Origin: Streptococcus ilei
GTDB lineage: Bacteria; Bacillota; Bacilli; Lactobacillales; Streptococcaceae
Assembly: GCF_000479335.1 (NCBI RefSeq)
Contig: NC_022584.1
Span: 1,860,001 to 1,924,000 of the forward strand
Direction of reading: 5' to 3'
Length of the DNA: 64,000 nucleotides
The notes under the pieces: generated by a model
Database searches by the model: none
The model's input: only the letters and a program-made list of their open reading frames with translations
What the model was told of the DNA's origin: nothing
Made by a program: the position numbers and the translations under genes
Shown: piece after piece, positions 57,838 through 64,000 of the stretch
Layout: each line of letters starts with the position of its first letter
Numbering within the stretch: position 1 is the first letter of the stretch

Positions 57838-57895
57838 ATTTTATCACAAACTTTATTGGTCAGTAAGCGTTTATATAGAAAATTTTCTGAAAATA
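57838..57895 (-). promoter_or_regulatory. Orphan promoter with CodY box and cre-like site
   Basis: On the minus strand TTACTG (57861-57866), 17-bp spacer, extended -10 TGATAAAAT (57838-57843 plus TG). AATTTTCTGAAAATA at 57881-57895 matches the CodY consensus at 14 of 15; AGTAAGCGTTTATA at 57862-57875 resembles a cre. A ribosome-site-like AAAAAAGGAG follows near 57815, but no gene starts there, so this is the control region of the deleted adh gene. Confidence 0.68.
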
Positions 57896-57957
57896 AATTT
57901 GACCGGTTAAATAATTTTCGGAAAAGGATAGGCCCCTGTTTTCTTATTAAGTAAGAA

Positions 57958-57999
57958 AACAAAAAGCTTGAATCCCTTCTTGTAAAAGGTGATTCAAGC
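57958..57999 (-). terminator. Terminator of the Cof-type gene
   Basis: GCTTGAATC...GATTCAAGC stem, TTTTTG on the minus strand. Confidence 0.75.
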
Positions 58000-58007
58000 G
58001 GTTCGCT

Positions 58008-58820
58008 TTATAGGAAGAGTTTTTCTAGTTGACGAGCAACGCCGTCCTGATCATTGGTATAATCGGTTAGTTTATCCGCATAGGGGAGGAGGACAGGATT
58101 GGCATTTTTCATAGCATAACCAGTTCCTGCAAAAGCCAACATGTCTGTATCGTTTTGCTCATCCCCAAAAGCAATCAAGTCTTTCCGATCAAGTCCGTAA
58201 GTCTCGAGGAGATAGTTGAGGGCAAAAGCCTTATTGACCCCTTTTGGAGCGCACTCCAGAATATTGAGTGGCCCACCCCAACTATTGATTTCCAACTCAT
58301 GATGGTAGTAGGCACGCATTTCTTCGGCTAAAGCATACTTATCTTCAGCGCGTGTTTGAAAGAGGATCGCATTCGGATTTTCGGTAACTTTGCGAGCTTC
58401 GAATTTTGTTTTGGAGGAGATTTTAGAAACCCCAAATAAGGCAGGATCAATAGTATGGTGGTAGGTATGGGTGACATAGAACTTATTGCGATACTCCCCT
58501 GCAATAAAGTCCGCCTGGATGTCATTTTCTCTCTCGACCATATCTAGGAGGTATTTTTTATCAAGGGTCATCGATAGTTCTTTCGACCATTTTTTATTTG
58601 GAATATGAGTGAGAGCACCGTTAAAGTTAATCATGGGACTCTCCAAACCCAATTCCTTATAGATATGATCTGCCATTCGATAGGGACGCCCAGTTGTAAT
58701 AATGACCTGGTGGCCTTGTTCACTGATTTTCTGGATGGTTTCAATCGTATAGGGTGATAATTTACTCTCAGAATTTAATAAGGTGCCATCTAAATCGACA
58801 GCGATTAGTTTTTTATTCAT
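58008..58820 (-). CDS. Cof-type HAD-superfamily phosphatase
   Basis: 270 residues. Motif I DLDGTLLNSESKLS (nucleophile Asp9, acid Asp11), motif II ITTGRPYRM, motif III Lys in KGVNKAFAL, motif IV FGDEQNDTDML: all catalytic residues present. A type IIB cap lies between. Acts on sugar phosphates or related phosphometabolites; substrate unknown. GAAAGGA precedes the ATG; promoter CTGAAA-17 bp-TATAAT on the minus strand (58914-58942). Confidence 0.9.
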   Translation of the reverse strand: MNKKLIAVDLDGTLLNSESKLSPYTIETIQKISEQGHQVIITTGRPYRMADHIYKELGLESPMINFNGALTHIPNKKWSKELSMTLDKKYLLDMVERENDIQADFIAGEYRNKFYVTHTYHHTIDPALFGVSKISSKTKFEARKVTENPNAILFQTRAEDKYALAEEMRAYYHHELEINSWGGPLNILECAPKGVNKAFALNYLLETYGLDRKDLIAFGDEQNDTDMLAFAGTGYAMKNANPVLLPYADKLTDYTNDQDGVARQLEKLFL

Positions 58821-58913
58821 AGGAAAAATCCTTTCATTTGTATGGTTTTTCGTACTCTAAACAAGGAATGTTTTATAGAGTAAAGAGCACCATATTTTAA
58901 GAAGAATGCTACC

Positions 58914-58942
58914 ATTATACCAGATAAATAGGAAAATTTCAG
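58914..58942 (-). promoter_or_regulatory. Promoter of the Cof-type gene
   Basis: On the minus strand CTGAAA, 17-bp spacer, TATAAT; about 95 bases of leader precede the start. Confidence 0.6.
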
Positions 58943-58992
58943 TCTTTCGAATGGTAAAGGATGTGCCACGAAAGATTGTCCAGATGAATCGC

Positions 58993-59021
58993 TTGTAAAA
59001 GTGAATGATATTTGATAAAAT
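58993..59021 (+). promoter_or_regulatory. Promoter of the purine permease gene
   Basis: TTGTAA, 17-bp spacer, extended -10 TGATAAAAT. Confidence 0.7.
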
Positions 59022-59083
59022 ATTGGTATTGTTCGTGATTGAATCGCGGACAGATTTATTTTTTTAAGGAGTTTATTGGAAAA

Positions 59084-60505
59084 ATGGATAAGTTTTTCAA
59101 ACTATCTGAACACGGAACGACGGTTCGTACAGAGGTATTAGCTGGTTTAACGACATTCTTTGCCATGTCTTATATCTTGTTTGTAAACCCTCAAATGCTT
59201 TCCCAAACAGGTATGCCTGCTCAAGGAGTATTTCTAGCAACCATTATTGGGTCAGTCGTTGGAACTCTCATGATGGCTTTCTATGCCAATCTACCTTATG
59301 CCCAAGCACCGGGGATGGGCTTGAATGCCTTCTTTACCTTTACAGTGGTATTTGGGATGGGCTATTCTTGGAAAGAAGCTTTGGGAATGGTCTTCATTTG
59401 CGGATTGATTTCCTTGGTTATCACATTAACTAATGTTCGGAAAATGATTATTGAGTCAATTCCAAATGCTTTGCGTTCAGCTATCTCTGCTGGTATCGGA
59501 ATTTTCTTGGCCTATGTTGGAATTAAAAATGCTGGTCTGTTGAAGTTTTCGATTGATCCACATACCTATACAGTAGCAGGAGAAGGGGCTGATAAGGCAA
59601 ATGCGGCGATTACAGCAAATTCTGCAGCGGTCCCAGGACTTGTTAATTTCAATAGTCCGACAGTCCTCCTTGCATTGGCTGGCTTAGCTATTACTGTTTT
59701 CTTTGTCATCAAGGGCATTAAAGGAGGGATTATCCTATCTATCCTTACGACAACAGTCCTCGCTATTGTATTTGGCATTGTTGATCTTTCAACGATTGAC
59801 TTTGGTAGTACCCATCTTGGAGCAGCTGTCAATGATCTTGGGAAAATTTTTGGTGCTGCACTTGGTTCAGAAGGATTAGGTTCTTTGATTACCAATACTT
59901 CTCGTCTTCCTGAAACCTTGATGGCTATTCTCGCTTTCTCATTGACAGATATTTTTGATACTATTGGTACCTTGATTGGAACAGGTGAAAAAGTTGGTAT
60001 TGTTGCCACAAATGGTGAAAATCACCAATCCGCTAAATTGGATAAAGCCCTTTATTCAGATCTCGTAGCGACATCTGTTGGTGCAATTGCGGGTACTTCG
60101 AATGTGACAACTTATGTTGAGTCAGCTGCGGGTATTGGAGCTGGTGGACGGACTGGTCTGACAGCCCTCGTAGTAGCTCTTTGTTTTGCTGTGTCAAGTA
60201 TTTTTAGTCCCCTTCTTGCCATTGTGCCAACTGCAGCGACAGCACCAATTTTGATTATCGTTGGGATCATGATGTTAAGTAGCTTGAAAAACATCCATTG
60301 GGATGATATGGCAGAAGCTGTACCAGCCTTCTTCACTTCTATCTTTATGGGATTCAGCTATTCAATCACAAATGGGATTGCAGCAGGTTTCATCACTTAT
60401 ACAGTAACCAAACTTGTCAAAGGTGAAGCCAAAGAGGTTCACAGTATGATTTGGATTTTAGATGCTTTGTTTATCCTGAACTTTATCAGTATGGCCTTGC
60501 ACTAA
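59084..60505 (+). CDS. NCS2 family purine (hypoxanthine/guanine) permease
   Basis: 473 residues from the ATG at 59084, the family start MDKFFKLSEHGTTVRTEVLAGLTTFFAMSYI. About 12-14 membrane segments; AzgA/PbuG-type signatures AQAPGMGLNAFFTFTVV and TTYVESAAGIGAGGRTGLTALV. Imports purine bases with protons. AAGGAG lies 12 bases before the ATG, a rather long spacing. No purine riboswitch is visible in the short leader. Confidence 0.9.
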   Translation: MDKFFKLSEHGTTVRTEVLAGLTTFFAMSYILFVNPQMLSQTGMPAQGVFLATIIGSVVGTLMMAFYANLPYAQAPGMGLNAFFTFTVVFGMGYSWKEALGMVFICGLISLVITLTNVRKMIIESIPNALRSAISAGIGIFLAYVGIKNAGLLKFSIDPHTYTVAGEGADKANAAITANSAAVPGLVNFNSPTVLLALAGLAITVFFVIKGIKGGIILSILTTTVLAIVFGIVDLSTIDFGSTHLGAAVNDLGKIFGAALGSEGLGSLITNTSRLPETLMAILAFSLTDIFDTIGTLIGTGEKVGIVATNGENHQSAKLDKALYSDLVATSVGAIAGTSNVTTYVESAAGIGAGGRTGLTALVVALCFAVSSIFSPLLAIVPTAATAPILIIVGIMMLSSLKNIHWDDMAEAVPAFFTSIFMGFSYSITNGIAAGFITYTVTKLVKGEAKEVHSMIWILDALFILNFISMALH

Positions 60506-60522
60506 AATGAGAACTGAGGGAA

Positions 60523-60697
60523 GAGAGTGGGACAGAAATCGGTCATTCGTTAGAATTCGATTTCGTCGTCCCACCTCCGCACAGTTGAGTAGGGATGTAA
60601 AAGCTGATGAAATCAGCCTAGTAGAGCCCACTCAACCACTGCGTCTTGCTCGACAATCCAAAGACAATTGAGAGGCTAGGACTTTTGTCCCAGCCTC
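60523..60697 (+). repeat. 175-bp structured intergenic repeat, copy C
   Basis: Same unit and orientation as 25526-25700, inverted relative to 16372-16546. It starts 18 bases after the purine permease stop; its GAGGCTAGGAC/GTCCCAGCCTC end followed by TTCTTTTTATT is the likely terminator of that gene. Confidence 0.92.
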
Positions 60698-60767
60698 TTC
60701 TTTTTATTGTCTCAAGTGAGGTAGAAGGATGATTGACGAAAAATGGTGGGCAAGAATCAATTATTTT

Positions 60768-60776
60768 TGGTATAAT
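60768..60776 (+). promoter_or_regulatory. Extended -10 promoter directly before tsaE
   Basis: TGGTATAAT at 60768-60776; the expected transcript start (about 60782-60784) coincides with the tsaE ATG at 60783. Confidence 0.6.
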
Positions 60777-60782
60777 GGTGGA

Positions 60783-61232
60783 ATGAAAAGTCAAAATGAA
60801 CAAGAGTTAATTGCCCTTGGGAAACAGTTGGGTCAACAATTAGAAAAACAGGATGTAGTGATTCTGACTGGAGATCTGGGGGCAGGGAAAACAACCTTTA
60901 CAAAAGGCCTTGCTCAAGGTTTGGACATTCGTCAGATGATCAAAAGTCCTACTTATACTATCGTGAGAGAATATGAAGGTCGCTTGCCTTTGTATCACCT
61001 GGATGTCTATCGTATAGGGGACGATCCAGATTCGATTGATTTGGATGACTTTTTGTTTGGTGAAGGGGTTACCGTCATTGAGTGGGGAGAGTTGCTAGAG
61101 ACCAGTCTTCCTGCTGGATATTTAAAGGTTGAATTGCTCAAGGATGGTGACGGACGCGAGATACGCTTGTCAGCTGTCGGGGAACGTGCAGAACAATTAA
61201 GGGAGTCATTTCTGACTTCTGTAGGAGCTTGA
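60783..61232 (+). CDS. tsaE: tRNA t6A synthesis ATPase TsaE
   Basis: 149 residues from the ATG at 60783, which matches the family start (MKSQNEQELIALGKQLGQQL). ATPase needed with TsaB/TsaD for threonylcarbamoyladenosine in tRNA. Walker A TGDLGAGKTTFTKG, then IKSPTYTIVREY and LYHLDVYR, EWGELLE. The ATG lies seven bases after a TATAAT, so the message may be leaderless; a longer in-frame start at 60729 with GAGGT upstream is an alternative (167 residues). Followed by the acetyltransferase gene two bases later. Confidence 0.92.
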   Translation: MKSQNEQELIALGKQLGQQLEKQDVVILTGDLGAGKTTFTKGLAQGLDIRQMIKSPTYTIVREYEGRLPLYHLDVYRIGDDPDSIDLDDFLFGEGVTVIEWGELLETSLPAGYLKVELLKDGDGREIRLSAVGERAEQLRESFLTSVGA

Positions 61233-61234
61233 AG

Positions 61235-61768
61235 ATGGAACAGGTACTAGATCTCTTTTTGAAAGAGGCTGAAGTGTCGGATGCACAGTCTTTACTCGAC
61301 TTTTTTAAAGATGTAGCGACTGAATCTGATTTTACGACCTTATCTTCAGAAGGACTTGGGATGACCAAGCAAGAGTTGGAAATGTATGCAAAAAAACAAG
61401 CACAAACAGACAATCAATTATGTCTTTTGTTATACTTGGGTGAGGATCTAGTAGGTGTCTTAAATATTGTCGCGGATCAAAACAAGGCTTTGCGTCATAT
61501 TGGAGATCTCTTTATTGTTATTCGGAAGGCATACTGGAATAAAGGCTTAGGTCGCCTTCTTCTAGAAGAAGGAATCGCATGGGCAGAAGGGACCAACCTC
61601 CTTCGGAAGTTAGAACTCAGTGTCCAAGTTCGAAATGAACGGGCTATCCATCTTTATCAAACGCTAGGATTTGAAATTGAAGGCCTCCGAAAGAGAGGCG
61701 TATACAAGGAAGGGGAATATCTGGATGTTTACCTAATGGGCAAACTGATAGATGGACAGAATCAATGA
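61235..61768 (+). CDS. GNAT family N-acetyltransferase
   Basis: 177 residues from the ATG at 61235 (TAGGAG seven bases upstream; a TTG two codons earlier overlaps the tsaE stop). GNAT fold with acetyl-CoA loop RKAYWNKGLGRLLLEEGI and C-terminal motif ELSVQVRNERAIHLYQTLGFEIEGLRKRGVYKEG, close to RimJ/SpeG-like enzymes. Substrate unknown. Overlaps the next gene by 4 bases; the tsaE-GNAT-LCP order is common in streptococci. Confidence 0.9.
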   Translation: MEQVLDLFLKEAEVSDAQSLLDFFKDVATESDFTTLSSEGLGMTKQELEMYAKKQAQTDNQLCLLLYLGEDLVGVLNIVADQNKALRHIGDLFIVIRKAYWNKGLGRLLLEEGIAWAEGTNLLRKLELSVQVRNERAIHLYQTLGFEIEGLRKRGVYKEGEYLDVYLMGKLIDGQNQ

Positions 61769-62934
61769 TTAAAAAAATTCTATTAATGTTTTTTAGTTTG
61801 TTAGCAGTAACGACGATTGGGATTGGGGCGTACGGGCTGACCATCCTTAATCAGTCGACAAATGCGTTGAGTAAGACCTATAAAGGAATCGGCGGTGAAA
61901 ACAATGTCATTGCAGAAAACAAACCAATGACCATCTTGCTCATGGGGGTCGATACTGGATCAGGCTCACGAGAGGATCAGTGGGTAGGAAACAGTGATAC
62001 CATGATCCTGGTGACGGTGAATCCACAAACGAGTGAGACAACGATTATGAGTTTGGAACGGGATATCTTAACCAATATTACGCAGGATGGAGAAACGGTT
62101 CAAGCTAAGCTGAACGCAGCTTATGCTCAAGGTGGGGCCGAGTTGGCCATTGAAACCATCCAAGATTTGATGAATATTCATATTGACCGTTATGCGATGA
62201 TTAATATGAAAGGCCTAGTCCAACTGGTTGATAAGGTCGGCGGAATAACGGTAAACAATCCATTTGATTTCGATATTTCGATTGAAGAAAATGAACCGGA
62301 GTATACAGCTAAAATTCCACCTGGTCGTCAAGAAATTGACGGAGAACAAGCGTTAGTATACTCACGGATGCGTTATCAAGATCCAGAAGGAGACTATGGT
62401 CGTCAAAAACGTCAACGAGAAGTCATCGAAAAGATCATCAAGAAAATATTGACTTTGGATGGTCTGAGCAATTATCAAGGAATTATTGAAGCGGTTAGTG
62501 ATAATATGCAGACCAATATCTCCTTGGATACGGATAGTTTGATGCAGTTGATGGGCTATCGAGATGCCTTGAAGAACATTCGTATGGAACAGTTGAAAGG
62601 TGAAGATGCTACCCTTGCCGATGGCGGAAGTTACCAAATTGTTACTTCAGAACACCTGTTGAAGATGCAGAATATACTGCGTAAAAGTCTTGGTTTATCG
62701 CCTTTGCGCAAGCTTAAAACGAGTGCTGTTTTATTAGATGGAGACGAAGCTAGTGGAACTGTTTCATCAGAAAGTGGTGAAGCTTCAGTAGAATCGAGCC
62801 AGGATACTGGTGGAGGATATTATGAACCTTCCTATGTTCCAGAAACTACTGTAAGCTCAGAAGCAATTACACAATACCAACCGGCAGTGACTCCTTCTAC
62901 GGATACAACAGTAGCTGGTGATGGAGGAAACTAA
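61765..62934 (+). CDS. LytR-CpsA-Psr (LCP) family wall glycopolymer transferase
   Basis: 389 residues. One N-terminal membrane helix (about 5-25), extracellular LCP domain (about 50-235) with conserved Asp/Arg residues (MGVDTGS, SDTMILVTVNP, SLERDIL, NAAYAQGG, SRMRYQDPEGDYGRQKRQREVI), then a Ser/Thr-rich tail. LCP enzymes attach polyprenyl-linked glycopolymers to peptidoglycan, which fits the RgpG-type enzyme in this window. Likely the BrpA/LytR orthologue. Confidence 0.92.
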   Translation: MIKKILLMFFSLLAVTTIGIGAYGLTILNQSTNALSKTYKGIGGENNVIAENKPMTILLMGVDTGSGSREDQWVGNSDTMILVTVNPQTSETTIMSLERDILTNITQDGETVQAKLNAAYAQGGAELAIETIQDLMNIHIDRYAMINMKGLVQLVDKVGGITVNNPFDFDISIEENEPEYTAKIPPGRQEIDGEQALVYSRMRYQDPEGDYGRQKRQREVIEKIIKKILTLDGLSNYQGIIEAVSDNMQTNISLDTDSLMQLMGYRDALKNIRMEQLKGEDATLADGGSYQIVTSEHLLKMQNILRKSLGLSPLRKLKTSAVLLDGDEASGTVSSESGEASVESSQDTGGGYYEPSYVPETTVSSEAITQYQPAVTPSTDTTVAGDGGN

Positions 62935-62954
62935 ATCATTTCTCTTCTAAAAAT

Positions 62955-62991
62955 AAAAAGGTTTTGAGACGACTGTCTCAAAACCTTTTTT
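62955..62991. terminator. Bidirectional terminator between the LCP gene and the 62994 gene
   Basis: AAAAAGGTTTTGAGAC-GACT-GTCTCAAAACCTTTTT, perfect 16-bp stem. Confidence 0.95.
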
Positions 62992-62993
62992 GC

Positions 62994-63287
62994 TTATTCG
63001 TGATTTGATTTCTCAGACCAAATAGTTTGGATTTGTTCTACAGAAGCATTGGCTTGCTGAGAGAAGACCCTTGCTTTATAGGAAAAGTCTTCCAGTAATT
63101 GATTTAAAAGGACTCTTTGATCTTGGATGATTTCAATATTTTTTTTGATGTTAGAAAGGTTTGATTGGATTCCTTCGGTTAGTTGTTTGGTTTCACTGAA
63201 TTCATTTTTCAGAGGTTCGCGATTTTTAACAAGCTGATAGCTGATGGTTGCTCCAGTCGCAAACCAAAATAGATCTCTTAATTTCAT
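62994..63287 (-). CDS. Small membrane-anchored coiled-coil protein of unknown function
   Basis: 97 residues. A short hydrophobic N-terminus (MKLRDLFWFATGATISYQL) followed by a long helical, Gln/Glu/Lys-rich region (about 35-90) that looks like a coiled coil. AAGGAG precedes the ATG. It lies 13 bases after the HIT gene, in one minus-strand unit with it. No family recognised; conserved position beside hit suggests a real gene. Confidence 0.75.
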   Translation of the reverse strand: MKLRDLFWFATGATISYQLVKNREPLKNEFSETKQLTEGIQSNLSNIKKNIEIIQDQRVLLNQLLEDFSYKARVFSQQANASVEQIQTIWSEKSNHE

Positions 63288-63300
63288 AGTAAGCTCCTTT

Positions 63301-63714
63301 TTAATGGTTTGAGATATCCTTGGCTAATTGGACAAGGTGATTAAAATCGGGTTCATGGGCAATGAAATCAATCTTTAAGTCGTCATCTTGAGAGTAGCGT
63401 GGAAGAATATGGACATGGGTATGGAAGACAGATTGTCCTGCGATTTCTTCCATATTACTAATGATATTCATCCCTTGAGGTTGCGTAGCACTTTCAACTT
63501 TTTTGGTGACTGTTGAAACGACGTTAAAGAGATCAGCCGTTTCATCTGGTGTCATTTCCAACAGATTGCGGGCATGTTTTTTTGGAATCACAAGGGTATG
63601 GCCTGGAGTGACCTGGGAGATATCTAAAAAAGCAAGAAAATGGTCATCTTCGTAGACCTTAGAAGCAGGAATGTCTCCAGAAACAATCTTACAAAAAATA
63701 CAATCCGAAACCAT
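63301..63714 (-). CDS. hit: HIT family nucleotide hydrolase
   Basis: 137 residues, the histidine-triad motif HTHVHILPR (catalytic central His) near 98-106, start CIFCKIVSGDIPASKVYED with the zinc-type Cys pair. Hinge family acting on nucleoside phosphoramidates or dinucleotides; physiological substrate in streptococci unclear. Divergent from ecsA. Confidence 0.92.
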   Translation of the reverse strand: MVSDCIFCKIVSGDIPASKVYEDDHFLAFLDISQVTPGHTLVIPKKHARNLLEMTPDETADLFNVVSTVTKKVESATQPQGMNIISNMEEIAGQSVFHTHVHILPRYSQDDDLKIDFIAHEPDFNHLVQLAKDISNH

Positions 63715-63740
63715 AAATATACCTCAATTTAGCTAGATTT

Positions 63741-63763
63741 TGTTATAATATAAGAACATTATA
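63741..63763. promoter_or_regulatory. Overlapping divergent promoters of hit and ecsA
   Basis: Plus strand: extended -10 TGTTATAAT (63741-63749). Minus strand: extended -10 TGGTATAAT (ATTATA at 63758-63763). Neither has a good -35. Confidence 0.6.
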
Positions 63764-63781
63764 CCAGAAAGCAAAGAAAAT

Positions 63782-64000
63782 ATGTTAGAAATAAAAAACC
63801 TGACAGGAGGCTATGTCAATATCCCTGTCTTAAAAGATGTTAGTTTTGAGGTTGGCGATGGCCAATTAATTGGATTGATCGGCTTGAATGGGGCAGGGAA
63901 ATCAACGACCATTAATGAAATTATTGGTCTCCTGCGTCCCTATGCTGGTGAAATCCGGATTGATGACTTGACTCTAGTTGCTTCTCCAAGTGCTTATCGT
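63782..64000 (+). CDS. ecsA: ABC transporter ATPase EcsA, N-terminal part (cut by window end)
   Basis: 73 residues visible: MLEIKNLTGGYVNIPVLKDVSF, Walker A GLNGAGKS (about 37-44), then INEIIGLLRPYAGEI. ATPase of the Ecs exporter, linked to protein secretion and peptide pheromone processing in Firmicutes. Its place next to hit is the usual streptococcal arrangement. The ribosome site (AAAGAAAAT) is weak. Confidence 0.8.
   Translation, partial: MLEIKNLTGGYVNIPVLKDVSFEVGDGQLIGLIGLNGAGKSTTINEIIGLLRPYAGEIRIDDLTLVASPSAYR

Noticed and set aside
57717..57962. Minus-strand open frame of 81 codons in the adh scar
   Set aside because: It runs through the promoter and deletion junction, has no ribosome site and a composition unlike a protein; the region is explained by the adh remnant.
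58850..59083. Purine riboswitch before the NCS2 permease
   Set aside because: The conserved loop sequences and paired stems of the purine riboswitch are not present and the leader after the promoter is too short.

Overview
The window is a stretch of a low-GC Gram-positive chromosome that fits an oral, Mitis-group-like Streptococcus. The signs are FabK as enoyl-ACP reductase, a FabM/FabT/FabH/AcpP/FabK/FabD/FabG/FabF/AccB/FabZ/AccCDA cluster, MecA next to an RgpG/TagO-type transferase and the sufCDSUB operon, the AmiACDEF oligopeptide transporter, ManLMN with ManO, CodY- and FabT-type operators, and 5S-tRNA-Asn after 23S. Species cannot be fixed from sequence reading alone.

Layout: 1-1.8 kb, 3' end of fatty-acid kinase fakA and a small lipoprotein. 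1.8-5.6 kb, a six-gene operon of two tiny membrane proteins, an ABC-2 exporter and a DesK/NarL-type two-component system, with a strong palindrome upstream. 5.7-10.5 kb, ilvB-ilvN-ilvC and ilvA, each transcript with a CodY box; ilvB also has a perfect FabT-like palindrome. 10.6-16.3 kb, an SPFH protein, a small HTH-like protein, an amino-acid ABC transporter (minus strand) and a DUF2207 membrane protein. 16.6-25.5 kb, uppP, mecA-rgpG, sufCDSUB and a frameshifted gene. 25.7-27.0 kb, a DacA-type protein lacking its catalytic Ser and Lys. 27.1-35.8 kb, two AmiA-type binding proteins and amiCDEF. 35.8-37.9 kb, a metG fragment, an HTH/DUF2975 pair and an anchored protein of unknown function. 38.0-40.3 kb, a PepV-like peptidase abutting a truncated 23S gene, then 5S and tRNA-Asn. 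40.4-52.6 kb, aspartate kinase (minus) and the type II fatty-acid synthesis cluster. 52.6-57.4 kb (minus), serS with a T-box leader, manO and manLMN. 57.4-60.5 kb, the scar of a lost alcohol dehydrogenase gene, a Cof-type phosphatase and a purine permease. 60.8-64 kb, tsaE, an acetyltransferase, an LCP protein, a small anchored protein, HIT and the start of ecsA.

Most genes are core metabolism and envelope functions. FakA, the fab/acc cluster and FabT form the lipid theme; CodY boxes link branched-chain amino-acid synthesis with peptide import. The less ordinary content is in breaks and small signals: a three-copy, 175-bp, highly structured intergenic repeat; a DacA pseudoenzyme; a poly-C frameshift; a rearranged rRNA operon end; gene scars (metG, adhP); and a FabT-like operator at the ilv promoter. 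No CRISPR array, insertion sequence or prophage was seen.
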